Assembly: GCA_963575745.1 (NCBI GenBank)
Contig: CAUYUJ010012113.1
Location: 454,559 to 518,558, forward strand
Source: Prorocentrum cordatum
Taxonomy: Eukaryota; Sar; Dinophyceae; Prorocentrales; Prorocentraceae
Length of the DNA: 64,000 nucleotides
Direction: 5' to 3'
Below the pieces are notes generated by a model. The model ran no database searches. It was not told where the DNA came from and saw only the letters and a program-made list of their open reading frames with translations. The translations under genes were made by a program, and so were the position numbers. Below, one piece after another: positions 41,163 through 51,400 of this stretch (within the stretch, counting starts at the first letter, position 1; each line of letters begins with the position of its first letter).

Positions 41163-42339
41163 GCGAAGCTCGCATGGCGCCGCCGCCCGAAATTACCCAA
41201 ATCATGCAATCGTGCAAAGAATGCTGACAAGGCCACTGCCGCGTGCCAAATGCTCAACTGACGCCCTGCGCATCTTCGGGCGGGCACTGACGGCGCGCGG
41301 ATGCGTTTCCACATCCGCTGGCCAGGGCTGCCCCGGGTCTGAGCAGAGAGCCACTCTGCTGGACACAACAGGGGCACAGCGCAGCAGAATGGCGTCAGTT
41401 TCCAGCGGACCTCCCTAAGGAAACCCAGCCCTGAGACCCCAGGACGTCCATGGATCTTGATGTGGGAACGTCACGCCTTCCATAGCAGAACCATCGAAGC
41501 CCAAGAGACCCAGGACAACCTGGAGGCAAGCGAGTGTTTCTTAGCATGGGTTTCCACTGCACCCAAAGCCCAAAACTGGCGAATGGTCCTTCGGGTGTAC
41601 GCATTTCTCGTCCCGCTGGACACCCAAGGGGACCCGCAAAGTAGGGAACACGCCTGGCAGCGCCCTCGAAGGGCGAGGTCTAGTTTCGAGACAAGTCTGC
41701 CACACTCCGCTCTCTGCTGGACCCCCAGGGGCGTAGAAACCTGGAGGGTGAAAACGAAAAATGAAAAGAGGGGAAGCGACGAGAGAAACAGAGGCGGGAA
41801 AGGGGAGCGGAAAGAGACGGGAAAGAGAAGGGAAAATGGCAGGAAGGAGCAGGAGGAACACCAGTAGTGGTCTTTCCCAAAGAGCGTTTGGCCAGGGGCT
41901 CGCATAACAGTTGAAGAATCAGAAGAGTCCCACAAAGGGGGACGGGGAGCTCATGGACGCCCCTGGTCCAGCAGCCATTTCGCATGAGACTTTCTCACGA
42001 CTGATTCAAGGATCGCGCTCGTGCCTCGGTGCGGGCAGCGTGTTTGATCCCGGCGCCACGATTCCTTGTAAACAGCCGTATCTTTTCACCAGTCTAGACT
42101 TCCCAGGTAACCAAAGCCAGAGCCAAGTATTCTCCAAGTCGCCCTTCCCAGGTCACGGACGTGCCAGGGTCACAGGGCTCTCAACTTTCCATATTACTCT
42201 CAAGTGACGAACGTGTGGCAGGGCCATCGGGTTTTCACCATTTCGGCTCTCCCAACTCACGAATGTGACACAGGGCAATCGGATTCTCACCATCGCAGCT
42301 TTCCCAAGTCACGAACGTGCAAAAAAGGGCCATAGGATT
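41163..42339. other. No gene recognised
   Basis: Unique sequence; a weak repeat of CTCTCCCAACTCACGAA/CTTTCCCAAGTCACGAA at 42130-42320. Confidence 0.5.
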
Positions 42340-42668
42340 CGGATTTTGCAGGTTCCACGGGTCCCACAGGTGTCGCAAGTGTCACAGGTTTCACAAGTCA
42401 TAGAGGTCACACGGGTTCCATAAGTCCCACAAGTCCCACAGGGGCCGCAGGTCTCGGAGTTCCCACAGGTCCCACAGGTGGGCCATCGGATTATGCAGGT
42501 CCCTTCGGTCCCACAGGTGCCGAACGCAGGTCTCACAGGTCCCACAGGCCACAGTGGTCCCGCATGTTCCACAGGTCTCACAAGTGTCGCAGGTCCCAGA
42601 AGTCCCACTGCGACAAGCGTCGCAGGTCGCAGGGGTCCCCCATGTCCCCGTGGTCGCAGAAGTTCCAT
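42340..42668. repeat. GGTCCCACA minisatellite
   Basis: Degenerate 9-12 bp units (GTCCCACAGGT). It borders the 3' end of the LINE element. Confidence 0.85.
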
Positions 42669-42675
42669 AGTTTCC

Positions 42676-42697
42676 AAGCAAGCAAGCAAGCAAGAAG
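42676..42697 (-). repeat. LINE 3' tail (CTTG)n
   Basis: Four to five CTTG units on the minus strand at the expected 3' end, in place of a poly(A) tail. Confidence 0.55.
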
Positions 42698-42940
42698 TCA
42701 TACACCCGGAGGTGCGTAGGACACAAATGTGGAAAACATTTGGAAAAAACGATCATCAGCATTATACATATCATGCTGCACTACAACTGCAAATCTGCCG
42801 TACGCACGAAATGCCGCCAAGAGGCTTCATTCGTCAGAAGTTGGACTACCTTAGCCAAGCCGTTCGCTGCCACACTCGCCATGCGCAGCACCTGGGTTGT
42901 CCAGTCTGCACGCGGTCTGCCTACTTTCCTCACGTACCTC

Positions 42941-45693
42941 TCAGAAGCTGGCCGGAAGGACTTCGGGCAGAACGCGACTTCTCTCAGCAGGCTCTCTTCT
43001 GGTGCCCTTGCTGCCTATCCCAGCAGGAGAAGCTGCTGCCTTGCCGCGGCGTCCGTCAGAGGGGCCTGCCCTGTCTCGCGAAGAACTGTAGCGCTGCTCA
43101 CTCTTGAAATGAAGGCGGGCGCGATCCCCCAGATAGAGCGGGGGCGCCGGCAACGGGAACCATCCAATCGCCTACGCCCAGCTGCGCTGAACCACAGAGA
43201 AGACAAACCATATTTCAACTTGCTGAGAACCACAGCCTCGTATATCTCAATTTTTCTGCGCCGGCTCAAACTTGAATGTCCCCTATATTTTTGAAAAGTT
43301 ATCGAAGTCGGCCCGCGCCGCGCCCAGCCGGCGAGAGAGCTCCTTGTTTGCATCTCCCGTGTCAGAGATAAGAGCGCCCACGTAAACCATATCTGGCTGC
43401 GCCGGCATGGCGCCCCCGTGCACGTCTCGGACTTCGCCTGCGCGCCGGGCCTTCCAGAGTTGGAACTTGCCGGGGCGCAGCTCCATGCCATATGACCTCC
43501 CAGCTTGCTGGACTGCTTGTAATAGCGCTTCCACTGCCCGCGTTGTTCTTCCCAAGATCAATGAGTCATCTGTGCGCCGCAAGACGGAAAGAGACCCTCG
43601 TCCCCAGGAGCCCCGGTCGGAACCAGTAAGCCGTGAAGCCGCTTGCTCGATGATGACTGTCATCGCCATTACAAACAAGAACGGTGACAGCGGGCAACCT
43701 TGCGATATCCCTGACGCCCGTGGCATCGAAGAAGACGTCGCACCGCAGTCCCGCACCTCAAAGCATCGGTCGATATAAATAGAACGTATAACGTCGGAAG
43801 CATGCTCTAGCAGGCCGAAGCGACGTAATCCGAAAATCATGGCAGCAGGGTCGATTGAATCTAAAGCCTTTTTCCAATCAAGGGCCAACGCATACAAGTT
43901 TCCGACGGGTCCTCCCAGCTCCAGGTCAATTCGTCTGCGTAATGCAAAACTGGCCTTTTGGGCCCCATGCTTGGATCTGAACCCAAATTGAAATTCTGTT
44001 AGCCTTGCCCCTGCGCCGCCGTCCACCAGGCGCCGGCGCAGCAGAGACGCAAAGACTTTGTACCCAATCACGAGGAGGCTGATTGGACGATAGTTGCTGC
44101 ACTCGTCGGTCTTGCCCTTCTTATGGATGGTCGTAACCCTTGCTTGGTGCCATTCTTGCGGGACCCGTCGACTCTGCCAACAATAGTTGACAAAAACTGT
44201 GACATGTTGAAGAGCGGCAGAAATGTCCGCACGTACCTTCCAGCATTCTGGCGGGGTTCCGTCTGGCCCCGGCGCATTGCCTGAGCGCAAATGCCGCAAG
44301 CAATTATTGACCTCGTCTGCCGTGAACTTGGACAGCTTGACCGGCAGCGTGTCTCCGAGCGCCGGCGTATCGATGACATCAGCCGGCCTGACTCCCCATT
44401 GAACTTTTTTCCAAATATGTTGCCACTGTGTCCGCCCATGCCTCGCTGCTCACCAAATCCCCATCCAAATTTCGCAATCTCCCTTGCTTAGCTGGCCGGG
44501 GTTTGCAGAAATTCCGGATGCCTTTCCACGGCCCTGTCGCCACTGAGTCTTCCAGCCGTTTAGTGTTGTCTTGCCTCGCAGATTTCCTCACGGCTTTGTG
44601 CATGTCTTTCTCGCGCCCAGAGTCTCCGTCGAGTCTCGCCTGCGACCTTTCGTGGATAAGCTGCACTGTCCTGTCACTTATCAAAGGTCGTCTGGGTCGG
44701 GGCACCTCGTCAGGTAGTCCCGCGGCTGCAACGTGCATCGCGGCAGAGATCTCCCTCCAGGAATATTCCACCACATCCGCGACGTCGAAATCCTGATTCA
44801 TGTTCTCCAGAAAAGTGCTCACGAAGTGCTGTCGTACTCCAGGATCCTGAAAGCTTTGAAGCTGTTTCCCCACAGGTCGTTGGCAACGGGGCAATTCTTT
44901 GATGTCCATGTCAAACTTGCAACATGCCAGGAAATGCCGGGCAGCCGAAACCACCTCACGCCGGCTTGCGACCGAGATCACCTCTGTGACGCTCGTGTTT
45001 GGCACCAGAAGCAAATCAAGCATAGCGAACTTTTGGGGCGCGACTTCGTCCATCGGTTTCGTGCCCGCCTCCATGTATGTAACAAGTCGTGCAGCAGAGA
45101 CGTCTTGGAAAGTATTGCTGATAGGGTATTGCTGTAGCGTGCAGGACTCCATCAGCAGGTCCCGGTTGGGGCATTCGGTTTTGTGCTCTGCCTCTTCGCC
45201 GAAGGTGCGCGGACCTATGGTGCGTTCATTTCCCCGCCGGCGCTGGCCAAGCCGGGCATTGAAATCCCCCAGGATATATTTTGCTCCGCTCACAGATACC
45301 GATTTAAGCATTTTTTTCCAAAACCAAATAAAACTGTAGCCTATATGGTAATGGTCGAAGGTTGCGTGGAGCATAGCAGGTGACCAGCGCATGTTTGCCT
45401 CTGCCCCCGCGGACTTTGAGGCAGGCAGGCCAGTCTGAGTACTGCAAGAAGCCACATATGCATGACGACATGTGCGGCGCAACTATGAATCCCACTCCTG
45501 CTCTTGGTGCGTTTTCGTCGCCGGACCCCTCGGAGCCCGACAAAACGATGCGATAACCATTGTATGTGCAGTACTCTGCTTTAGGAGCCCACGTTTCCTG
45601 AAGGCGGAGAAAATCGATCCTCTCAACACGCATTGCTTCGCAAATTGTGTGGAGTTTCTCGTCTGTCAGGCCGGTTACCTTCCACGTGGCCAC
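42941..45693 (-). pseudogene. LINE ORF2: endonuclease and reverse transcriptase
   Basis: Starts MATWKVTGLTDEKLHTICEA. Endonuclease: FLRLQETWAP (QE motif), then after a frameshift KYILGDFNARLG (GDFN) and FAMLDLLLVP. RT: NAPGPDGTPPE, NYRPISLL, LDWKKALDSIDP (motif A), GISQGCPLSPFLF (motif B) and RTDDSLIL (motif C). Motif C has Arg-Thr instead of Tyr-Ala before the catalytic DD. The C-terminal region has EAVVLSKLKYGLSSLW and RSIWGIAPAFISRV. At least two frameshifts break the ORF. The reverse transcriptase would prime at the nick made by the endonuclease (target-primed reverse transcription). Confidence 0.82.
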
Positions 45694-45798
45694 TGTGGCG
45701 TGCCCATGTTGCGCACGGGTGGCTGGACGAGGGTGCGGGCCAGAAGGGGGCGCTGAAAAATGATTGGGTGAAACGGTGTCCTCGCCCCCCGGGCACCG

Positions 45799-46856
45799 TC
45801 ACTTGCTTTTCCCCTTGCCTTTCTCCGCGACGCGGGCGAAGATCTCCTGGCAAGAAGCACCAAGCTGCTTGAACTCGGAATCGTTGCGAAGTGCGCTCCA
45901 CTTCTCCCGTTCCGTCTTCGCCCACGTCTGGTGCATAGTGCCGTTGTCCACGGAGACTGTGATAATGTGCTCCCCCGCAACGTGCATCGTCAGGACCTCG
46001 TCGTCGATCTTGACCGCTTGCTTCCTGAAGCCCCACTCCGTCAGCAGACGTTTGAAGCCGAAGAGAAAATGGAGAGGCACACGCTGAGTAATTGGCATAT
46101 CCCGGTACGCCCAGAGTTTCTTACCATTGTGAGAAATATTGTTCTGGCGGAAGTGCTTGACCAAAATATCCACGGATGTAGGGCTGCCCACTTCGCAAAC
46201 ACGAGGCCGTTGAACGACTCACCTTTGATGAAGATGTCGGCCGGCGGCGGGACGTTGATATTGGCAATGCGCGTGTTGAGGAAGTCTGGGGCTGCTGCCA
46301 GATCGGCAAAACCATCCATTCCACCAAGCACTGCAATCGTTCCGTTTGTCTTTCGCCACTTCCCCGTGAGATCATTGATATAGTTTTCCACCTCCTGGAG
46401 TTTCGCTTCCAGGACCGTCCCCAGGGAGGCTTCCGACCCAGACCTGGCCGACATTGCTTTGGGCGTGGAAACTTCTAATGCCGATACCCTGGATGCGATA
46501 TTGTCCACTGCCGCCTTGAGCGGCTGGACGGCGTCCTGGAGATCCTGGTGAGATACGCCTTGCTGTTTTATCGCAGCTATGTCGCGTTTGATCGGCAGCT
46601 CGTTCTTAATCAGCTTGCCGATTGCGTCCAGGAAGGGACGTGGATTGGACTCAGCCTCCATGTCCTTCTCTTTCCCAGCCTCGTCGTCGCTCATTTCGTC
46701 GAGCGGGCTCGTCGGAGTACGCTTTGCCAACTTCTGTTCTGGAGATGCGATTAGATATTCATCTGCCGTCCCCACTGTTTGGAGGGTGTCCTTGAACAGC
46801 TGCTTGACCGGTGTGCCTGGGGCGCGCGTCATGCCAGCACCTGAAGAAGAAGACAT
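45799..46856 (-). pseudogene. LINE ORF1, nucleic-acid-binding protein
   Basis: The likely start is ATG 46856 (MSSSSGAGMTRAPGTPVKQL). An acidic/Lys segment and a probable coiled coil (LQDAVQPLKAAVDNIASRVS) precede an RRM-like block (GTIAVLGGMDGFADLAAAPD). After a one-base frameshift near 46185 it continues SPTSVDILVKHFRQNNIS to a Lys-rich end (AEKGKGKSK). This order (coiled coil, RRM-like, basic tail) suits an RNA-binding LINE ORF1 protein. Confidence 0.6.
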
Positions 46857-46857
46857 A

Positions 46858-46968
46858 GATAAGCTATCGAAGTGATGGGAAGAGATCGTAGAGTATCGAA
46901 GTGACGGGAAGAGGGCGAAGAGTATCGAAGTGATGGGAAGATAGTGTAGGGTATCGGATAGCCCAACA
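46858..46968 (-). repeat. LINE 5'-end tandem repeat
   Basis: Three 35-40 bp units of ATCGAAGTGATGGGAAGA type directly upstream of ORF1; probably 5'-UTR repeats. Confidence 0.7.
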
Positions 46969-48021
46969 GAGGCGGCGTACAGAGGCGGCGTACAGTTTTC
47001 CACCTGCCCCACATGTCCCACAGGTTATCTATGCTGTTACTTGAATGCGTTGCTAGGGAAATTACAGCACGAGGATTCAAAGAAGGAGAGCTGGGAAAAA
47101 TACATAATCAAGGCAGCCGCAATAAAGGATTCGTGATTCGGCTCCCCTCCTCCCTCTGGCTTCCCCTAGTCATCCACCTCATCCTCTTCATATTTCCATA
47201 GGCACTCCCAGAACTTCTGAGAGCCTCTGACAATTCCACACGATCACCCTGCACCCCCTGCACAGACCACCGACAGCTGCCACCGTCCTCCTCGGCCACT
47301 CCTCATCCCCATCCACCTCCGTCTCCCCAGCCCCCCTCATCACTACCGCTCCCCCTCGCCCTCGTCCTCACGCTCCCCCAGCCCCCCTCCCCGTCGTCCT
47401 CCTCCGCCCCACAGGCAGCGGCTCACAATGCCAGCGCGGCCCTGGACGGAGCAGCACGCCAGCGGCACCGTAGCTCACACCACGCCCCACCGAGCCCCCA
47501 CCAGGCAGGACGAGGAACTCCCGCTGAAGCGCACGACGAGGGGAGAGGGCGGAGGGGAGGGGGAAGAGAGTCAAAGAGCCCAACCCACCCAAGGTTCCGC
47601 AGGATAGAGACGATGACGAGAACGCTATTTTTTCCCAAGGGGCAGATTCCCGTCGTCAGTGCTACGTCAACACCTTGAGCCGACACTGCGATAGCTAAGG
47701 GAAGCAGAAGCAGAGACAATAGGGTACACACGCTCACAGGGCGGAGCAGAGGGGACGGCACGATTGTCCCCTCCCCCTTCGCTCGGGGGCGGCCAAGAGG
47801 AGGGGCGTCCAAAAGGGGGGGCGCAAATCATGGCCAGCGGCATATGCGCGGCCCGCGGGGAGAGGCCAGGGACGTAATGAAATAGGAAGAGGCGCAATGA
47901 AATCAGAGGAAATATCATGGCCCACGCCATGATCTCCACCTCGCCCTAATCATCGCCCCCCCTCTTGGCTGCCCCCGATTCGCGGCCCGCATCCAGCGCC
48001 TGGGGGCCGGAGCGGGGAGGC
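46969..48021. other. Intron sequence; no gene recognised
   Basis: C-rich; a minus-strand hydrophobic stretch at 47590-47625 (SVLVIVSILRNL) has no matching splice phase. Confidence 0.45.
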
Positions 48022-48091
48022 CTGAGGAGCCGGAACAGCCTGGCGATGCGGAAGATGCGGATCACCGAAGTGATCGCGGACAGGTTGGCTC
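48022..48091 (-). CDS. Voltage-gated channel exon: S4 voltage sensor
   Basis: 70 nt. The frame ANLSAITSVIRIFRIARLFR plus LL has Arg at every third position (R-x2-R-x2-R-x2-R), the hallmark of an S4 voltage sensor. Acceptor GGCCAG|GA; donor CTCAG|GCCTCC (GC type). It ends with AG of a split Arg codon, completed by the G of the exon at 37826. Upstream S1-S3 exons should lie at higher coordinates but were not identified. Family: four-domain Ca/Na-type or a related single-domain channel. Confidence 0.75.
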
Positions 48092-48159
48092 CTGGCCGGC
48101 TCGCCCTCGTCGGCGCCGTCGTCGGGGGAGGGCGGCGGGATGGCTCGCGAGGTCGGCGA

Positions 48160-48345
48160 TGAGGGGGGACAGGATGGTCCTCGACGTCGCTGCCGCCGTA
48201 GTCGTGGTTGTGGTGGTCGTCGTGGTCGTCTTCGCCCTCACAGGTCGTAGCCGCTGTCGTCGTCGTCGCCGCCGTCATCGTCGCCGCCGCCGCCGTCGCC
48301 TCCGCCGCCGTGCGCCGCCGTCGTGCGGCGGCAGGGGGGAGGGGG
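48160..48345. repeat. CGT/CCG trinucleotide-rich stretch
   Basis: GTCGTCGTC, GTGGTGGTC and CCGCCGCCG runs. Confidence 0.8.
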
Positions 48346-48350
48346 GCAAG

Positions 48351-48511
48351 GATCATTCGGGCGAGTGACATTTGGGGGTGACCCATGTGGGGGGGTGAAG
48401 GAAAGAGCCCCAGCTGGCCCCCCAAAGGGGCCCTGAAAGGCCCCTCTGGGGCCCTTTTCTTCACCCCCCATGTGGGTCACCCCAAATACTACCCGCCCGA
48501 GTCTTGGGATC
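48351..48511. mobile_element. Foldback MITE-like element, 161 bp
   Basis: About 62-bp arms, imperfect inverted repeats: the left arm includes GGGGGTGACCCATGTGGGGG, the right arm (reverse strand) GGGGTGACCCACATGGGGGG, and both end in AAGAGCCCCAG/AAGGGCCCCAG. The inner loop is about 35 bp. It lies 260 bp upstream of the S4 exon, within the channel gene. Confidence 0.8.
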
Positions 48512-48739
48512 AGTTTCCGGCCTCCTGGGCTCCCTCGAACAGGTCCGAGGTGAGCTTCGAGGGGCTTGGGGGAAACTCGGCGGGCTGCCCATGGCGCTTT
48601 TTGCAAGAGGGCGCGGACAGGCAGGCATGCCAGCAGGCAAAGAAAAGCGCCCTGCTCCAATCAGGGTAATCAAAAAAATGGTAAACCTGACAAGACAATA
48701 ACCCGAAGCGCCGCTTTTGCCCGCTCGGCTCGTAAGACG

Positions 48740-49195
48740 GAGAGGAAAATAATGGAGAGGAGGACGAAGAGGAGGCATGTGATGAGGAAGACAGCGTCGA
48801 GGACGAGGGACGAGCGAGGACAGAAGGGACTGAGGCGGAGAAGACAAACATAAGGGCGAGGGGGATAGAGATGAGGAGAAAGAGCAAGAGAAGGAGAGGG
48901 AAGTGGACAATATCGAGGAGGGATAGGAGGACGGCAGCGTAGAAGACGAGGATGACAGCGTAAATGAGGACGGGTCAGTGAGGAGAGCGAGGAGGGCGAC
49001 TGGTCTCTCGAGGACGACGACGAGGACAAGTAGGACAAGATGGGAGAGGACAAATACGACGGAGTGGACGATTAGGAGAAAGACGAAGTGAAGGCACAGC
49101 TTGGAGGACAATGAGGAGACAGTAAGGAGGGCGAGAAGGAGGAGGAGAAAGACGACGAGAGGAATGGGGAGCATGACGAGAAGGACGTTGAAGAC
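48740..49195. repeat. Purine-rich GAGGAC tract
   Basis: Low-complexity G/A with GACGAGGAC units. The minus-strand hydrophobic frame here is a composition artefact. Confidence 0.8.
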
Positions 49196-49261
49196 GTAAG
49201 GGCCTTTAGTGCTTGTCGTGGCTACGATGTGGACTACCATGAGCATCTGAGACCGTCTTCG

Positions 49262-49480
49262 AAATTTTCTGGGGCCTCTTAGGAGTCACGTGGGCGCTTC
49301 TAGGAAGCTTGTCGGTTTCATCTGGGGACGCCTGGACCTTGTGTCTTGGGGAGCTGTGCGGGCTCTCTCTTGGGCTGTCTTGCCAGCTGGGACCCTCTTG
49401 GAAGCCTTTTGGGCCCCTCTTGGGGCGCTCTTGGACTTTCTTTGGGTTCTCAAGAGGGCATGCGGGGTTTTCTGGGGGTT
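49262..49480. repeat. CTCTTGG-type minisatellite, small array
   Basis: Related to 36320-37250 (GGGGCCTCTT, GGGCTGTCTTG, GCGCTCTTGG). Confidence 0.6.
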
Positions 49481-50575
49481 AAGTTTGAACCCTACAAAGT
49501 TCAGAATTTAGGGACCCCTTCCGAAACCGATGTTAGTAGCATGTCTCGAACGAACCTGCAACTCGTATCCGGCACGGATGTCCATGGCCGTGCCAGGCGA
49601 GAGGTCGAACGCAGACAACCGGCTGGCATTACTTGGCGTTGCTTGGCATTGCTTGGCAGCGCTTGGCGTTGCTTAGCAACGGGCGCAATAAGAATACGAG
49701 GCAATGGGTGCGGGGAGCCCGGAGAACCCATCCTCGTTTTCGTCCTCCTCCTCCTACCACCCTCGTTCGTCCGACCCGAAGGGGGGACAAAGTCTCGACC
49801 GCTTCACTGGGGCCAGTTGTTCATCCCGCATAGTTTTGCCATTGAAGCGGTCCCAGGGCCGAGTGAAGCCCTCCAGAGGTCGAAAATGGGAGAAAGCAGT
49901 CGGTCGTGATTTTCCTGACGAGGCAGGATGCGACTTCTCCTCTCGAGAACCGACCTTGGGCGCGTTCTGGCCAGGACTCGGGGGGGGCTCCAATCGTGCC
50001 CACGAGGGCACCCGAGAAGGCCCAAACACATCCTCAATCCTGCAACCACGAACCCCGATGCTCGACGCGAGGAGGAGCTGAGGAGCCCTCTGTGTTCCAC
50101 CGCGGCACGGAAGCCGCCGCACGAAGCACCGGCCGCGAGGCGGGGCCCCTGTCTGGACAGGGACGGCCTGCCTACCGCTCCGCGCCCGGCGACGAATGGC
50201 CTGTGAAGCCGCCGCCTCCTCCAGAGGAGCAGAGAAGCTGGTGTGGCTGAGAGGTGCTAGCAGAACAGACAGCAGACAGGGGCAACCGATAGCAGACGAC
50301 ACCAGCCGATAGCAGCTGAGACGTTCGGAGGTCCGCTCGGACTTGTTGAATCGGCGCTGGACCCCCCTGGCTGCGCCTCCAGCGCCGCCCCTAGCAGGCT
50401 TCGCGCGCTAGTGAGAGCGGTCCAGCGCCGATCCGAGAAATGCGCGCGGACATCCGAACGATTTTATGTATAACGTAGTTTCTTCTTCGCCTCCTTAACC
50501 CTGGCCTTCCAGGCAGGCCGAAGTAATACCACCAGGACTGCGGAGCTGAAATTCGGGTCAAGGCTTTGAGCAGTC
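49481..50575. other. No gene; GCTTGGC minisatellite
   Basis: Five or six 10-11 bp units (TTGGCGTTGCTTGGCATTGC) at 49630-49683. The rest is unassigned. Confidence 0.5.
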
Positions 50576-50652
50576 CTGATGGGTCGATGGGTATGCCTTG
50601 AAGGTTATTGTCCACAGTGTGGAAGGTCAGGATCCCTGCGTCCCAGCTCATC
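50576..50652 (-). CDS. Candidate exon, unknown gene
   Basis: Minus-strand frame MSWDAGILTFHTVDNNLQGI then PIDPS, bordered by GGCAG|GATG on entry and CATCAG|GACTG on exit: AG|GA at both ends, as in other inferred introns here. It is 77 nt with open phase. It lies on the channel strand upstream of S4, but has no S1-S3 signature. Confidence 0.28.
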
Positions 50653-50894
50653 CTGCCTCCCCCATCATCCCCCATCCTGCTGCTGCGGCTTCTCACTCGT
50701 TCTACGCCGCCTGGCCCCTCCTCATTTCCCCTTCCTTCCCCACTCCGCCCCAGGACGGACAACAAAGTAACAGCATGATATTCCTTAAGCGGTTCTTGTG
50801 GGTCAAGTGGTGTGGCGCGCTTTAGCACTTTGGAAGGTACGAGTCCTGCCTCTCCTCATCCCCCTCCTCTTCCTCCTGCTGCATCCTCTTTCCT
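50653..50894. other. Unassigned, pyrimidine-rich end
   Basis: A C/T tract leads into repeat family R3. Confidence 0.5.
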
Positions 50895-51400
50895 CGTAGA
50901 CAGCTCCTCCCTGTCGCGAACCCAAAGGCGGCAGGGCGCACAGTGCGTCTCGCCTAAGACTTCCCCTCCATGTATGAGCCTGAAGCTCGACATTTGCAAC
51001 AATTTCAAAAACGGGCGGCGGGTCGCTTTCAAAAAACGGCTCTCGCTTGAGCGGCGCGCACATCCGTCAGACAAGTTTGCAGCAACTTCGAGAATAGTTG
51101 GCAGCTCGTTTTCGAAATGTGGCTCTCGCGTTATCGCCGCGCACATCCGTCTTACCAATTCGCAACCATGTCAAAGATGTAGGGCGTTTATTTTTTCAAG
51201 AAATGATTATCGCATTGACCGTGCACATCCACCTTAAAAGCTTGCACCGGCGTCAAGGGTGGACGGCGGGTCCTTTTCATAATGCGGATTTCGCTTAACC
51301 GCTGTGGACATCCGTCTTAAAAATTCGTAACAGTTCCTAATGCCGGGTCGTTTTCAAAATGTGGTTTTCGCATGCGCGCCGCGCGCATTCGTCATGCAAA
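50895..51400. repeat. Repeat family R3, copy 3
   Basis: Starts GACAGCTCCTCCCTGTCGCG. Four or five degenerate units of about 75-85 bp share GGCTCTCGC, CGCCGCGCACATCCGTCTTA, TTCGCAACA and GGGTCGTTTTCAAAATG. It is the best-preserved copy. Confidence 0.75.

Larger units (their letters stand above)
42675..46968 (-). mobile_element. Non-LTR retrotransposon (LINE), nearly full length
   Basis: On the minus strand: a 5' tandem repeat (46858-46968), ORF1 (46856-45799), then ORF2 with APE-type endonuclease, reverse transcriptase and C-terminal region (45693-42941), ending in a (CTTG)n tail at 42676-42697. All known parts of a two-ORF LINE are present in the correct order. Frameshifts at about 46185 (G3), 45310 (A7) and 44405 (A6) are all in short homopolymers, so the element may be more intact than it looks. 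No target duplication could be identified. Confidence 0.85.

Noticed and set aside
48461-49246. Minus-strand hydrophobic ORF resembling several membrane helices
   Set aside because: It is a translation of polypyrimidine low-complexity sequence (purine-rich on the plus strand); no splice phase links it to the channel exons.
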